DNA from: Lamellibrachia satsuma
Lineage: Eukaryota; Annelida; Polychaeta; Sabellida; Siboglinidae
DNA length: 64,000 bases
Direction: 5' to 3'
Assembly: GCA_033239005.1 (NCBI GenBank)
Contig: BSQZ01000006.1
Location: forward strand, 6,193,501 to 6,257,500
The translations under genes were made by a program, and so were the position numbers. Positions 11,201 through 25,600 of the stretch are shown here, piece after piece (the first letter of the stretch is position 1; every line of letters begins with the position of its first letter). The notes beneath the pieces are model-generated. The model ran no database searches, was not told the origin of the DNA, and saw only the letters and a list, made by a program, of their open reading frames with translations.

Positions 11201-14200
11201 GTTATAAAGTAGATCATTGGTTTAAACAAATGGCTCAGAAGACATGCGAATGACAGCCACCTGTTGAGGGAATAGCACGCAAGGCTGTGGGCACCAACAT
11301 CAACAGACACGTCACCTATAGAAGAAAAAGATATGCATAAAAGGGACTAGTCTATGGAAAAAAGCTACTATGAAATTTTTTATTTAAAGGTAAAAAATCA
11401 CTTTTTTACATTGTCTTAATGTTTGTACTTGAAATTATTGACATTTCTGCACTGTCTGTCCCAGAGAATACCAATTCCATCTCTACAGCTCAATTTTGGA
11501 CTATCAGTAAGTAGTAGGAGCGTCTCTACTGGGTAAATTTTTTATGCATGCATGGACACTTATTCCAGTCAGAGGTTACATTTTGATTGTCTGTTGATGG
11601 AGTTTTGCTATTACTGTAGGTAGTAGCATTGCTGTGCTGAGTTCTAACGGTTTACTTCAAGTGTTTCACCTTGTCTGTTTCATCTCAGTGGTACTTGGGT
11701 TGTAAGTAATTCACCAGATCTGCAGAATGTAATTGCCATATGTAACTCACTGATTTATGCAACTGAGTGAACTTATGCAGAAGGGACTAGACTGAGGCAT
11801 GGGACTAGACTAAGGCAGAAGAAACTGGGCTGAGACAGGTAGTACTGGATTGAGGCAGAGGCAGGGGGGACTGGACTGAGACAGATGGGACTGGTTTGAG
11901 GCAGAGGGGACAGGATTGAGGCAGAGGCAGGGGGACTGGACTGAGACAGATGGGACTTGTTTGAGGCAGATGGGACTGGGGTGATGCAGTCTAGGGGACT
12001 GGGTTGAGGCAGAGGTAACTGGACTGATGCAGGGGAGACTGGATTGAGACAGAGGGGACTGGATTGAGGCTGAGGGGACTGGACCGATGCAGAGGGAACT
12101 GGACTGAGACAGATGGGACTAGAGTTAGACAGAGGGGACTGGACTGGGGCAGAGAGGACTGCACTGATACAGAGGGGACAGGGTTAAGGCAGAGTGGACT
12201 GGACTAAGGCAGAGGGGACTGGACTGATGCATAGGTGACTGAACTGATGGAGACGGGACTGGACTGATGCAGAAAGGACTGGGCTGAGGCAGAGGGGACT
12301 TGACTCAGACAAAGGAGAGTGGTTTGAGGCAGAGGGAATGGGCTCAGGCACAGGGACTGGATTGAGGCAGATGGACTGTACTCATACAGATGAGACCGGA
12401 TTGAGGCAGGGGAAATGGAGTCAGACAGATGGGACTGGACTCAGGCAGAGGGGAATGGACTGGACTCAGGCAGTTAAAATTCAAGCTGTATATCTTGCTT
12501 CAAAATGTCCTTGCTACTTTTAGAAGTTTGGACAGCTTCATTCTTTTGGCAGAATGAATGCATTCAATCTGTTGAGAGAGATGACGCTGTAGCCTGATAC
12601 CATTATCTACTTTGGCTGGAAGCACAAAGTGCTCTATAACTGGAACTATTACAAACAGACATGTTAAGATATGAACATGTTGGCTTTAGACGTGCCACTA
12701 GTAGCAGTTGCAGGTGCGAAATGTAAAGTTTTTTTGGAAGAGATATGCAGAAGTTGGATATAATTAGTATCACTTAAGAATGGGTAGGAATATATGTCAT
12801 AGGCCAACATTGGTCCAGTGTATGTTTGCTTTGTAATCATGCACTATTTTCGTCTACATATTAGCAGTATGAGAATGAATTGAAATTAAAATAGAACAAT
12901 TATTAGATTTCTCCTTACAGCCTACTAGAGCCTAGAGGTGTAGTATTCTACGACTCTGTTTTCTCCTCTGGTTAGTGAATACTCTTGGTGTTTTTTATTA
13001 ACAGTCATTGTGGCTATTTCAGCTGCTAGTATTCCTTTGCTTGAAACACCAGCATGTTGAGACATGTTATGAATATAAGGTGTGCTTGGGGGATTACCAG
13101 CCAGTTGCTACAGACATGCACTGCTGAGATTAGGCCTGCATACCAGTGAATTGGCCGGATGGGGTCTGTTAAGGGCAGAGAGGGGGGGATTGGATGGGAA
13201 CACAGCCATATTGTATGTAGGTTGTGATTGCTGCGTAGTGTGAGAGATGATAGGACTGGTTGTATAGGGCGTTCACAGCTGGGTATAGAGAGACTGCATT
13301 GATCGTCATATGTGCACAATGTTGTACCATCTCACCTATGTGTGTCTGTATGTGTGCAGAATATTGATATTTCAGCTCCAGAGAACTTCAAACAAATAAG
13401 TCAGAATTTGCCAGGTTGGTCTGCTAGATCAAACAGCAGGCCAAGGACCCCTCAGGGGCTGCTGTGTAGTTCCAAGGGTTCCTCTGCAAACTTGTTTTAG
13501 AGTGGCACATTACATGTGAAACGCAAAGCTGGGTGGCGTCAGCCAGAAGGCACACATTTTGCAGAGCCTTGAGCTGAGACAGTTTGAGAACCCCTGTGCT
13601 AGATGTCAGAGGGTGCAGTGGTGGTTTAATATTTCAAATGATAATGAAACTTTTAAGTATTGAGTCAGTCTCTTTTTATTATTTATTTTATTATGTTTTT
13701 ATTAGATGTTCATGCCTAATATGTTCATCAAATCTGTCAATGTGATAGTCGCCACGTGTGACATTATAGCTCTACATTAGCAAAAGTGCAATATCCAAGA
13801 ATAAACTGTGCTCAATGGAACCTGACATTTTGCCAAAAAATCCAGTAATTTTGGTGCAGGCATTCATTTTTGGCAGCACAACTTTTGTGTGAAGCTCAAA
13901 ATTAGAAGGACCGATAGAGCATTTCTAAATGAAAATTAAATAACAATAATAATTTATTTTATGAACTTATCTGATATCATGCTGCACATCATCTGTAGAA
14001 TGGGGACTGTTCTAGGAGATTGAAAGTTATTGGACTGGATAAGTGATAGGAACATAATTTATGGTCAGATTGAAACAATAAACTAATGTACTGTTGCAGT
14101 GCTCAGTCAGCAGGCATGTTACTGCTGAATGTTGCAGTGCTCAGTCAACAGGCATGTTACTGCTGAATGTTGCAGTGCTCAGTCAACAGGCATGTTACTG

Positions 14201-17200
14201 CTGAATGTTGCAGTGCTCAGTCAGCAGGCATGTTACTGCTGAATGTTGCAGTGCTCAGTCAACAGGCATGTTACTGCTGAATGTTGCAGTGCTCAGTCAA
14301 CAGGCATGTTACTGCTGAATGTTGCAGTGCTCAGTTAGCAGGCATGTTACTGCTGAATGTTGCAGTGCTCAGTCAACAGGCATGTTACTGCTGAATGTTG
14401 CAGTGCTCAGTCAGCAGGCATGTTACTGCTGAATGTTGCAGTGCTCAGTCAACAGGCATGTTACTGCTGAATGTTGCAGTGCTCAGTCAACAGGCATGTT
14501 ACTGCTGAATGTTGCAGTGCTCAGTCAACAGGCATGTTACTGCTGAATGTCGCAGTGCTCAGTCAACAGGCATGTTACTGCTGAATGTTACTGCCATTGA
14601 TTCCAGCCTTATCTGAAGAAATATTCTTGTTTCAGTTCAGCTGTGACTGGTTTTGCCATTTCCTGCTGCTGTTGCAACCTTTGCATTGTAAAAGTCAACC
14701 TTCATTGACATACCAGACTATCTGGCTCTCATAACTTCACAGCATAATAGGCAGTTTGCAAAGTGTTGAAGGATTAGCTTATGGGATGAATTCTGGGTGT
14801 GCATTTTGGATCTAAGGAAGTTCTTGCTGTAGTAACTACATATGCTGTCCCTGTTACCTTGGTGGAGATTATTATTTCTTGTTTGTTTTGTTATTTCTAT
14901 TTTATCAGTCTGTGACCAGGTTTAATGAGACGCTGCTCTGAATATCTGACCTTTATCTAGCTGTATTTTACCGTCTACATGGCTTCTGTCGTTGTTCTGG
15001 TGTATTGAGGTTGTAAAAGTTGATGAACACATTAGTGGCTGTTATGGTGAGTCTGCACAATCTCTGGGACGTTTGTAATGGGCCCAAATATTACTACACC
15101 GACTTCTTTCTGCAACGTGCCATAATCTCAGTGTTTATACTTCACAACTTGTTTCTCATGAATACAGCATTCTAGTGTCACCAGTGCAAATGCAATCTAG
15201 TTATAGATAGTGCTAGCATAATTGAGTAAATATATGCATGGAAAGATATGCTCAAATGTTATTGACTATATACTGCTTTTTCCTGTACACACTAAGAAAG
15301 TCTTTGGTATCGTCAGTTCATGGACTTGCTTATCTGACTTAGTTTTCAGTAATGTGATGTGCCTTTATCATTTGAACTAGGTGCAGAATTACTTCATTAT
15401 TATAAAAAACTAAATGCTTAACTATACACAGCATACTGCAGTGGCAGCAATGCATACTAGATGTTGTTTGGTGTCTCTGCAATTTTGATTTGCAGAACTG
15501 TAAATCTAACATAGTTTTCTTACAGTACATTTATTTATCTTTATGTTCTGAATTTGGTGCAATGTACATAGAAGGGGAGGGGGAGTGGGGAAATCTTTTT
15601 TTTATGAACACGGGCTTGGAACATATTGCCCAGAGCCTTGAAATAGCCTGGATAGGTGTGCATCTGCATAGAATTACATCATTAATCATTCTCCTATATT
15701 TTACTAACTGGTGTTCTATTTATGTCTGTGGTATCATGACTCCTTTTCCATGAATACCTGTGCCCAGGTGTGCCTGAGATCTGTCACTGAGACACAGCTG
15801 TGACGTGACATTCCTGGGAAACATCTGTGACATAGAGTGGAGCCAGCCTGCAGGACAGTCTCTGTCATGTCGGTGTCACTGTAGTCAGTCACTAGGTAGT
15901 AGCTTCCACTACTGACAGTAGGTGGTAGATTACACAGTATACAAGTTAGCAATGATAGGTTTGAAACTTACAATTTCCGGAGAAGCTTACTATTTGGATT
16001 GGTGCAGTAAATGGATGTGAGCGTGGATATCATTTGTTTTCTAGGTAAGCACTATGTTGTCAAGGTAAGCCCTAAGTCTCTATCACTGCGCCATAATCAC
16101 TATGTCTTCCAGATAAGCACTTTTACACACAGAGGGTGAGAAAAGTGTTATCAAGCCAAAACATTACATACAAAACAACACTTAACAAAAATATGTTCTA
16201 AGTGAAAATTTTCTTAATTTTACAGTCCTTTATAAAGCAACTTTCAACGCTATTGAAATAGTTAGACAGCAATGCTTAATAAGAATGCACTGTTTTAGAT
16301 CTATGTTATTTAAAATAATTGTCTGATTTCATGTATATTATAGTGTTTTTACTGACAACTAATGGATTTCTTCCATGTGTTAGTAGGAATGTAGGACAAA
16401 CTCCCCAACACAATCCCCCCTGGACAAAAGCCCCCTAGATATAATCCCCCCACCTAAATTGGAACTAGGACAAAATATCCCCCACCCAAATCGTCACTCA
16501 CACACACGCACATGCATTGTTTTACTTATTTATCCTCGTGTTTTATTGTGTTATATAGAACTAAAAAATATGTTTTATTGTTCAGTTTATTATGCATTGC
16601 CTTATAATTCTTGATTGGACCACAGTTGGGATTAGGAAATAAAAAGCCCATAAACAGTTCATGTACCCAAAATCAACATTATTCACCATCAGGTTGTGGT
16701 CATTTGCCCCCCCACCCCCCGATCCCTAAAATACTCCCTTAAAAACTATTTATTTAAAAAAGGGGGAAAAGACCAGATTTCCAATAAGTGAAGGGGGCAA
16801 AAGACCGGAGGGGCAAATGACCAGGTTGCAAATGTCCTAGGGGCAAAAGACGGGGGGGGGGGGCAAAAGAATGTCAGGGTGGTGGATGTCTTTGGCAGCT
16901 GAGGAAAGAGAGGATCATAAAACACCAAACCAGTATGCTACCCCTCTCCATTCTAGAAGTGCTGTGTTTACACAGTAAACACTGCCTCTGTCATGCACAT
17001 AAACACTGACTCTTTGATAGGGAAAACACTTATCTATATCTAGCTGGGTTATTTGGAGGCAGGGGCGACACATAAAAAGAATATAGGCAATACCCGTCTC
17101 TGCTACCAGGCATTTTTAACCCATCATGTGGGTATGCATAAAATACCACCATTTAACACTGATGACTTCCATATGACACTCCTAGAACAATGTACATTGT

Positions 17201-19592
17201 CAACTCATGTTTATTGATAGCATGTCAGTGTCACCACAGACCCTGATGAAGTCATTCAGTGGCAGAATTAAGTAACTGTAAATGAGATAGAGGCCTATGA
17301 AAATTAACCCTGCTGACTGACATTTTTCTGGGCCAGACATTGCACTATTCACTAATGTAAACGGGCGAAGAGTATTATATAACTTGTAGCCCCCTATGTC
17401 AGATGTCAACTCCTTTATGGGTCACATATCTGGCAGTGGTGCCACATCATAGGGGACATCCATAAAGTGTGTAGCACCATGCATGGGTGTTTTTGAGACC
17501 TCACCCCCTTGTAACAGTGGATGATGCTGGCATATACACCCCCTATAACTGTGTTCAGGTCACCTTCCTCACACCCACCTGATGCCCTTCAAAAGTTTTT
17601 TAATCATCATATAGCCAAGACCGAGACACCTCATGCCCTGTAACACTTAGCCAGACACCCCTATCCCCTGATCATGATGTACTTATGGATCATTATTTTA
17701 TGTTAACAGCTATAAAACAGTAGTGAATTAATGTCATATGCTGTAGTACATTTGTTATGCCTTAAATGGGTATATTTTAGGTCATATTAGTAGACTGAGG
17801 TGACAACCCCACTGATGGTTAAACACCACATATTCTACTTCCCTAGCATAAGCTCCTGGTAGAAACTATGGTTTTTTGATCTCATGTAAAATAAATTTCC
17901 AACTTCCATTAATATACCAGGTACTAGGCACCTTGGCAGTTAAGTTGAATCATGCATCTATTAAACGATCTCCCATCCAGGATTTGAAGCTTGTACTTCC
18001 TGATGACAATGCAAGCACCTCGGAAGCAGAGTGTGTCGCGAGTGGGTCACAACAGATGGCTGTTAGGGCTTCATCAGTTAGATCCGTCATGAGACAACCT
18101 CTGAAATCCCGCACCCTGTCAGTTTCCGTCAGGTTTCCCTCTCGCTTGTGTCATTCCCAGGCGGATGTGAGGGGGCTCTCCCCACCCCAATGCTGTCACA
18201 GGTCAACCTGACCAATAACCAGGATTATCAAGTGAGCATTATATAAGACAGCGGCTTATTGTTAGTGTCATCACTTCACACAGGCTGGATAATCTGCAAC
18301 TCAGGTATTTCTACTCTGCTAATCTAAAGGCTCCTGTAAAGTTTTTGTTGCAGTAAGCTGGCATGGCTAATAGCTACAATAGTTGAATTTTAGATATGTT
18401 TATATGTTTACACATTGTGCGGCTGCGAGGCAAATAGCTGACTGTGGACTGCTCTGATTGCTGCCACAGATACATGAAATAGCTGACTGTAGACTGCTCT
18501 GATTGCTGCCACAGATACATGATATAGCTGACTGTGGACTGCTCTGATTGCTGTCACAGATACATGAAATAGCTGACTGTGGACTGCTCTGATTGCTGCC
18601 ACAGATACATGAAATAGCTGACTGTGGACTGCTCTGATTGCTGCCACAGATACATGAAATAGCTGACTGTGGACTGCTCTGATTACTGCCACAGATACAT
18701 GAAATAGCTGACTGTGGACTGCTCTGATTGCTTTCACAGATACATGAAGTGAAGACAACCTTAGATGAGCAGATGTTTTTACCTTATTTTTAATGTATCT
18801 AATCATTCAGCCTAATAATAAGCCGCTATGGCCTTGTTTGTTATCCTAGGTGGAGGCTGTGTTTATCAGTCACAATACTGTAATTTTATTTTGATTATTC
18901 CTATTTTTTTCATGTTTATAAAAATTAGTGTAAAGATATCGTGGTCTGAATAAAATAAAATCAAACTAACAACAATACCTTGACTTAGTTGAATAAAAAT
19001 AAGTATTCAGAAATCAGCCCAATTTAACAATTTGTTTTGAAGACGCATGGGGGCAGCCGTGGTCTAGTGGTTAAGGTGTTAGACTCTAAATTCAAGGGTT
19101 GTGAGTTACCCTACTTTGCCTCAGTCTACTCAGCTGCAAATGAGTACAAACACTGTTTGGAAGATACCTGCGATGGACTAGTGTCCCATCCAGGAGAGTC
19201 AATATAACTGCACTCTATGTTGCTTCGCACTATAGAAACCAGGTTTAAACACTGGCCATATAAGCCTTCATGGCTTCCTAAAGCGTAATGCCTGGGGGAT
19301 GACTTTACCTTACCTACCTACTTTGAAGACGCATAAAAAACTAGATTCAGTGTGTTTTTGTTTTGTTTTTGCCTTATGTTTATACTATTTTTGCATTTTG
19401 TTTAATACACATCAGTGCAGTATTACAATAATTTATTAAATTCATAAAATTAGATGAAACCTTCTGCAGAGTCAACGTATCTTCATCGAAGTAGTTTAGG
19501 AGGTTTCATCACACTTTCATCTTCACGTCATGTGCTGGTATGGTTATATAATTTTCAAAGACATTCTGTAACATGTAATTATTGCTTTCTTT

Positions 19593-19623
<31 letters not shown>

Positions 19624-22600
19624 CTTCAAAGTATGATGTTCAAATATATGATATGGTTGTCACTTGACAGCAGTGTAAAATGTAGTAACATCTTGACTGT
19701 CTTTAAAGTGTGCTAGCTAGGAGGATGAGGGTGCTAATAATAATAATTAATACCAATGGTAAGGTACATTATTCATCTCTGCTGGAAGAAATATACTTGC
19801 ACAGTGTATATTTTAAATGCTATCAGTGGTGATGTGATTCACAGTTATTTATGTCTGCTAGTTCAGCACTCAGCAATGTCTGTGCCCACTTTGATTACAC
19901 CACTTTTATTGGACAGTCCTCCTACATTTGTATTTATAGTACCCGGTATTCTTAATTTAAAAATTTTCCCAGCCTTCTTCCTGTTGGTCCATCCTTTCAA
20001 GTTACATCCTTAAACTTGGAAACTTAATAGATTGGCACCTATATTTATGAAAATCCATCCATTGCATGGATTAAAATGATTACATTATGTGTATACTTGA
20101 TTTGTGATGAAGTCTCGATTTCTACACTGTTTACAGTTTATCAGTGCAAAGCATCTTACCTTTAGCCTTCTTTGATTTTTGGCAGCATTTATTAACACTT
20201 TTGTAACCGCGTCATGTGGGCTAGTAATTAACCGATAATAGACAATATTGTATTATCCAGGAGGAGAATTTATGTTTCTTCTGCCCTGCTGAACAGTTTG
20301 TATTCCTTTGAAACCGGGTTAAAATATTTGCAGAGCATTACAAATTTGCAGGGCCATTTGGCTATTTGCTACAATAAACGCGCATGTCCACATATTACCT
20401 TCGTATTGCTGAGTGCAGCCCATATTAGTAGCAAAATAAGTATTGCTCCCGGATAATTACTGCTCGCCGTATTCCCATTTGGCTTATTCGATATGTTTTA
20501 GTGTAGCAACTTTATTTGGTCTGCCTGTTACGCTGCTGTCGATGTGTGCATTTTGAGAATGTCGAATCTACAAGAAGTGGTGTGCCATTGGGGTCTGGTT
20601 GAAAGAATCGTGCAGGATTATTAAGTTGATTGCTTGTAGAGGTAGAGTAAATGTGTTGTGACTGCAGTATGTACTGATGGTATGTTTTGGTGGATGAATA
20701 TTACGTGCATCTGCAAGTAGATATCTGCAAGTTGAAGTATCTGGGTCTCATAATGTGTAAATAGGTGTAGATATATGTATGCTGACTACGCCATACTTGG
20801 GTCTGTGTGTATTCAATGCATATGTTTGCATTTCATAAACCAAAATATCTGCAGCTAAGTGATTCCTTGTCAGTCTGCAGACTGTTGCCATGGTAATGTA
20901 GCTCAGGGTATTGTGCATGCAATAAAACATAGTTAACACGCTGCGTTACGTTGGTGGTATGTGTGTGTAGTTAATTTAGAAGAATTCCAAGGAAATGTTT
21001 TGTAGTCTTCTAATAGATTATGAATATTACTAACTGTTCATAAAAAAAATTCTGTGACATTATCCCAACAAATAATATGTACGAATGTCAGGCTCCAGTT
21101 GCTGCACTGGACACAAACTCTGCAAAAAATATTACAACTTTAAAAAGGAAAATGACACCTGGATTATAGTTCAGAAGCTTTATTGTTCTGCTATATTTTA
21201 ACATTACTATTGCTTGCTGAACATACTGTAAAGCTATCTTTTCTGGTTACTGAGATGTTACATACTGGGGCATACCTACATGTGGACTAGCTTGTTCCGT
21301 ACTGATAGTTCTGGTTAAAGATACCGCTTATCACTAATTATTCATTAATGCGTACACTAAAGTTTGTCATTTTCTTAAATGGATAACTCTTTGAAAGCTT
21401 TTGAGATGTAGCAAGCACTCAGACCAGGTCCTGTTTAGACGTCAGTTATGGTTATTTAGACCTAGTGTAAACCCAGACATACATGTTGGAAGTTTGTTTA
21501 TTTTTGAGGAGGGGAGGGTGTGCTGATGGCAGAAGAAACTACTTATTTGGTGTTGCATAGTCAACTACTATTGACAGGAAGCTGGCAAGGCACTAGCTGT
21601 GTTTGTTTTTATTAGAAACCTCTGCCAGCACTTTCAGTTTTTAATACAGCACAGGGACTAAAGCTATGGAAATGCCAGATGTATAGAATTTAATGAAGTG
21701 TTAGAAGTTGTGATAGCATTTAAGATGTTTACTCATCTTGACAGCAACTTTTTATTTACATTATGTAAATAACTTCAGCTGCTGATAAAATGGTAGAGTC
21801 ATTGTATATACCTTTTTGTGCAATCAATTTGTACAGTTAAGATTTAATAAAATTAACAAAATAATTTCCTCTGTACTGCTACAATGCTACTTTATTAATC
21901 TGACAAGAACCTACACCTCTGTTATTACTAGAGACGAGCATGCGAAGGGGGAAGATAGTAAGAACAAGGAGGGGAATTTGAAGAAAGAGCGGTGTAAATG
22001 GGGATAAAATGAGATACAGATCCTGTTACTTTGATATCTTCGCTGTTCTAGATTAATAATGTAATGCTGTATCTATTTACCAAATTTATGGCATAAATTT
22101 TAATTTTTTAAATGCAGTTTTTAATGTTTACGTTAAATATAGGTATATTACTCCTGCACAATTTTAATCAGTGGTGCCCTCTGGTGATCACTAGGAAAAC
22201 AACAAAATGACACTAAGCTGATGAACAGACGCATTCAGCGTTGACTTGTTTGTTTCACAATAATGCTGTGGTAATTATCACGGCTTAGTGCAGTATCTTA
22301 TGGGTTGTTTTATTGTTGTCTAATCCTTGAGATTGAGTGTCTGCCTAGTTGACACTCACACTGACCGAGTGAAGCGACTGTTTCACTAAGGGAGTGTCTC
22401 TGTTAGGAAAAGCAGTGGTGCAATGTCAAGTGAAGTGAGATCTTGTTTTTGAATGACCCCTGAAGCGGCTGTTTGCCTGCCAACTGCCAGGTGGGGTGTA
22501 AGGAGCTGGTGTTGCAGCGCACAGCTCCAGGCATCATTGTCCTGCCCATGGCTGCAGAGTCTTGCATCTACCAATCTTGTAGGTACAATTTGAGACCTTA

Positions 22601-25600
22601 CGGGCCTTTTGGGTACAAGCTGAAGAATTACAGGGCCTTTTGGGTACAAGCTGAAGAATTACAGGGCCTTTTGGGTACAAGCTGAAGAATTACAGGGCCT
22701 TTTGGGTACAAGCTGAAGAATTACAGGGCCTTTTGGGTATAAACTAGAACATTATAGGGCCTTTTGAGTACAAACTGAAGCCTTACAGGACTTTGGGTAC
22801 AAGCTAAGGCCTTGTAGATACAAGGTGAGGCCTTACTTGGCCATGTGAGTACAAGTTGAGGCATTACAGGGCCCTTACATGGCCTTGTTGGTACAATGAG
22901 AGAACTTACAAGGCCTTCTAGATACAAGGTGAAGCCTTACAGGCCTTGAAGGTATAAGTTGAGGTATTACAAGGCTTTGTAAGAGACTTGTGCTGTAGGT
23001 ACAATTTGAGGCCTTATGAGGCCTTGTAGATACAAACTGAAGCCTTACAGGACATTGTAAGCGCCTTGTACTGTAGGTACAAGGTGAAGCTTTACAGTAT
23101 TCGCAGACGTGTGATGTGAACACAGCCTGTGCCAGTCAGTGCTTTCCATGCTCAAGGCTAAGTCATAACTCTACTGACGTAGCAGTTTTCTGCAGCAGTA
23201 GGTGACTAAAATTTGAAATGAACAGGGATTTACTCCCCTAAATGGTTGTTAGAATCTCCATGGCATAACACATCCTGCTGAGGTTAGTGTTCAGCTCATG
23301 GACAGGGTGGAATGCCATTCTCTCTGGCAAACCATGTTAAACAAATTAACAACCTCATTATGCAGATCAAAAGATAACAAATCAATGTTAGTATTCCATA
23401 TAAATTTCATACAGGCAGAGTGGGGTTTCATACATGCAATTTGCTTAAAACCCCTGGTCAGTAGTTATATATATACATACATACATACATACATACATAC
23501 ATACATACATACATACATACATACATACATACATACATACATACATACATACATACATACATACATACATACATGTAAAATTCTTGTTCATGTTTTCTTT
23601 ACCAAAATGAGGAATATTGCCAGAACATCGAGTTGGCAAGTTAAGTTTGATACTCATAGCACTGTTGGTTAATGTAAGTCTGTGAAACAGCTGATGATTT
23701 ATATATTCGTGTGAATCTTTATTCTGCTGCAGTTACTAATAATTTGTTCCCTGTTTATTGCACAGACGGTTGTTTCCGGACATCTATGCCACAAGAGCCA
23801 GCGGTGAAGACGACAGACGAACCGATCATGGACGCAAGTGATCCTCAACCCACGCACAAGTTGGCGTGTTTCCCGGAGGAAATCCAGCGCCAGGGCTGTC
23901 TCAATGGTGGCTCGTGTTTCGCCATTCGCACGTACAGCAGCAGACAACTCGGATGCACGTGAGTGAAGAAATGGATTCTTAAAGAAGTTGCACAGTCAGA
24001 GAAAAGTAGAACTGGAAATGGTTATGTGTTGTATGCTTGTGGTTCATGGGCATTCAAACTGCATGTTTGTAGTATTATTTATTTTTTGCTTTTCACATGC
24101 CAATAGGGATACATTATGAAAACTACAAAAACTGGGGCCGGTGAAAATGTTATTAGAACATGTTAATATTAAGATCCTAAGTAAGTAAACCTAAGTAAGT
24201 AATAAATAGGATTTTCCTGTCTTTTATAAAGTGTATCTTTAAGCAAAAACAACTGCTTTTTCTCTTTTCCTCATCAACTACTAATGACTAGATCTTCAAC
24301 GTTGCATTATCTAGTCATATACTGATGGCAACTAATGACTCACTCTGTCTGCTTCTTCCAACAGATGTACTACAGAGTTTACGGGGAACAGATGTCACAT
24401 GACCTTCATTGACCCTAAATTGTGTAAGTACATCTCTTTGTGAACCTTTAAAAATGTGCATGTTACTGTATTTGAACAGCATATTAACAGTTTGTTGCAT
24501 AGTTTTATAAATCATTTAACCAATATTTAAAAAAAAAATTTTGGCTGTGAGATATGACCCACATTTTTAAAGACATATTTATAACAAAAAGTTTGAATGT
24601 ATTTCTAGTCCAAATGCATATACTTTCTTGAGAATTTTTTTGTATATTTGTTATTTTACTAAAATGAACTTTGGGAAACTACACTACTTAGTCTATTAAC
24701 ATTAAAATTGTAATACGAAAATTGTATTAATTTTGTTACACTTTTCACAGTAACATTGTAATATTAAAATAGATTTTTTCAAACAAATGTAGATTTTGCT
24801 GATGTCGAATATTACACAAATTAAACTATATGGGTTGAGAAGGTGGTATTTTATTAAGTGAATTATGGTATGCATTGTTTTGTTTTTTAAATGGCTGGTA
24901 TGACTATATTTGATCATAGTGAAATGTTTTTTTTTATTTCAGACGAGGTTCGGCAAGAGAACCTACGCACAGCCAGCTTAGCCGCTAGTGTTAGCGTCTG
25001 CATCTTGCTTGCCTTCATTATTGCTTTTGCAGTATGGGTTTACATCAGGTATGTGCCACATGTGTGTTTATGGATCTATTTTCATGATACTCAAAAATAC
25101 TTATTCGTCAAGCTGTAGTATAACTGGAATATTGGTGAAACAGATTCGAAGGCTACAGACTTGTGTGGTGGGCAGGATGCTATGTGTGGTGGGCAGGATG
25201 CTATGTGTGGTGGGCAGGATGCTATGCAGATGCATATGTTTATTATTGTGTTGCAGTACCAATACTTATGTGATGATGTGTCTGTCGCACTTAAAGATGG
25301 CAATGGAAGTCATCATGGTTTAAAGACTATTTAGGCTAGACATGCTGGATATGGAAGGAAATTATAATTATGACTGATTATTGACAAACACACCTACACA
25401 GTTATATAACATATATATTGAAAAACTTACATGTATGTGTTTCAATACATTTGACTTACTAATAATATACGGGACTGTACAACTGGTAAATTGTTTCTGA
25501 TTTGTATGTAACATATTCCTTGTAGTGTCATACATGGTTCCTGTGTTGTTTGGCATATTATTCTGTAGATGCAACATTACTGAATAATAGACTCTGAACT

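Noticed and set aside
14091..14592. Regular direct repeats resembling a CRISPR array
   Set aside because: Units are contiguous with no variable spacers and the DNA is eukaryotic; a minisatellite.
17876..18211. 111-codon plus ORF in ligand intron 1
   Set aside because: No motif, no clear splice phase to neighbours, composition not clearly coding.
18408..18806. 132-codon minus frame with HVSVAAIRAVHSQLF repeats
   Set aside because: 45-bp minisatellite translated in phase.
23298..23672. 124-codon frame through the (CATA)n tract
   Set aside because: Microsatellite translation (THTYIHTYIH).
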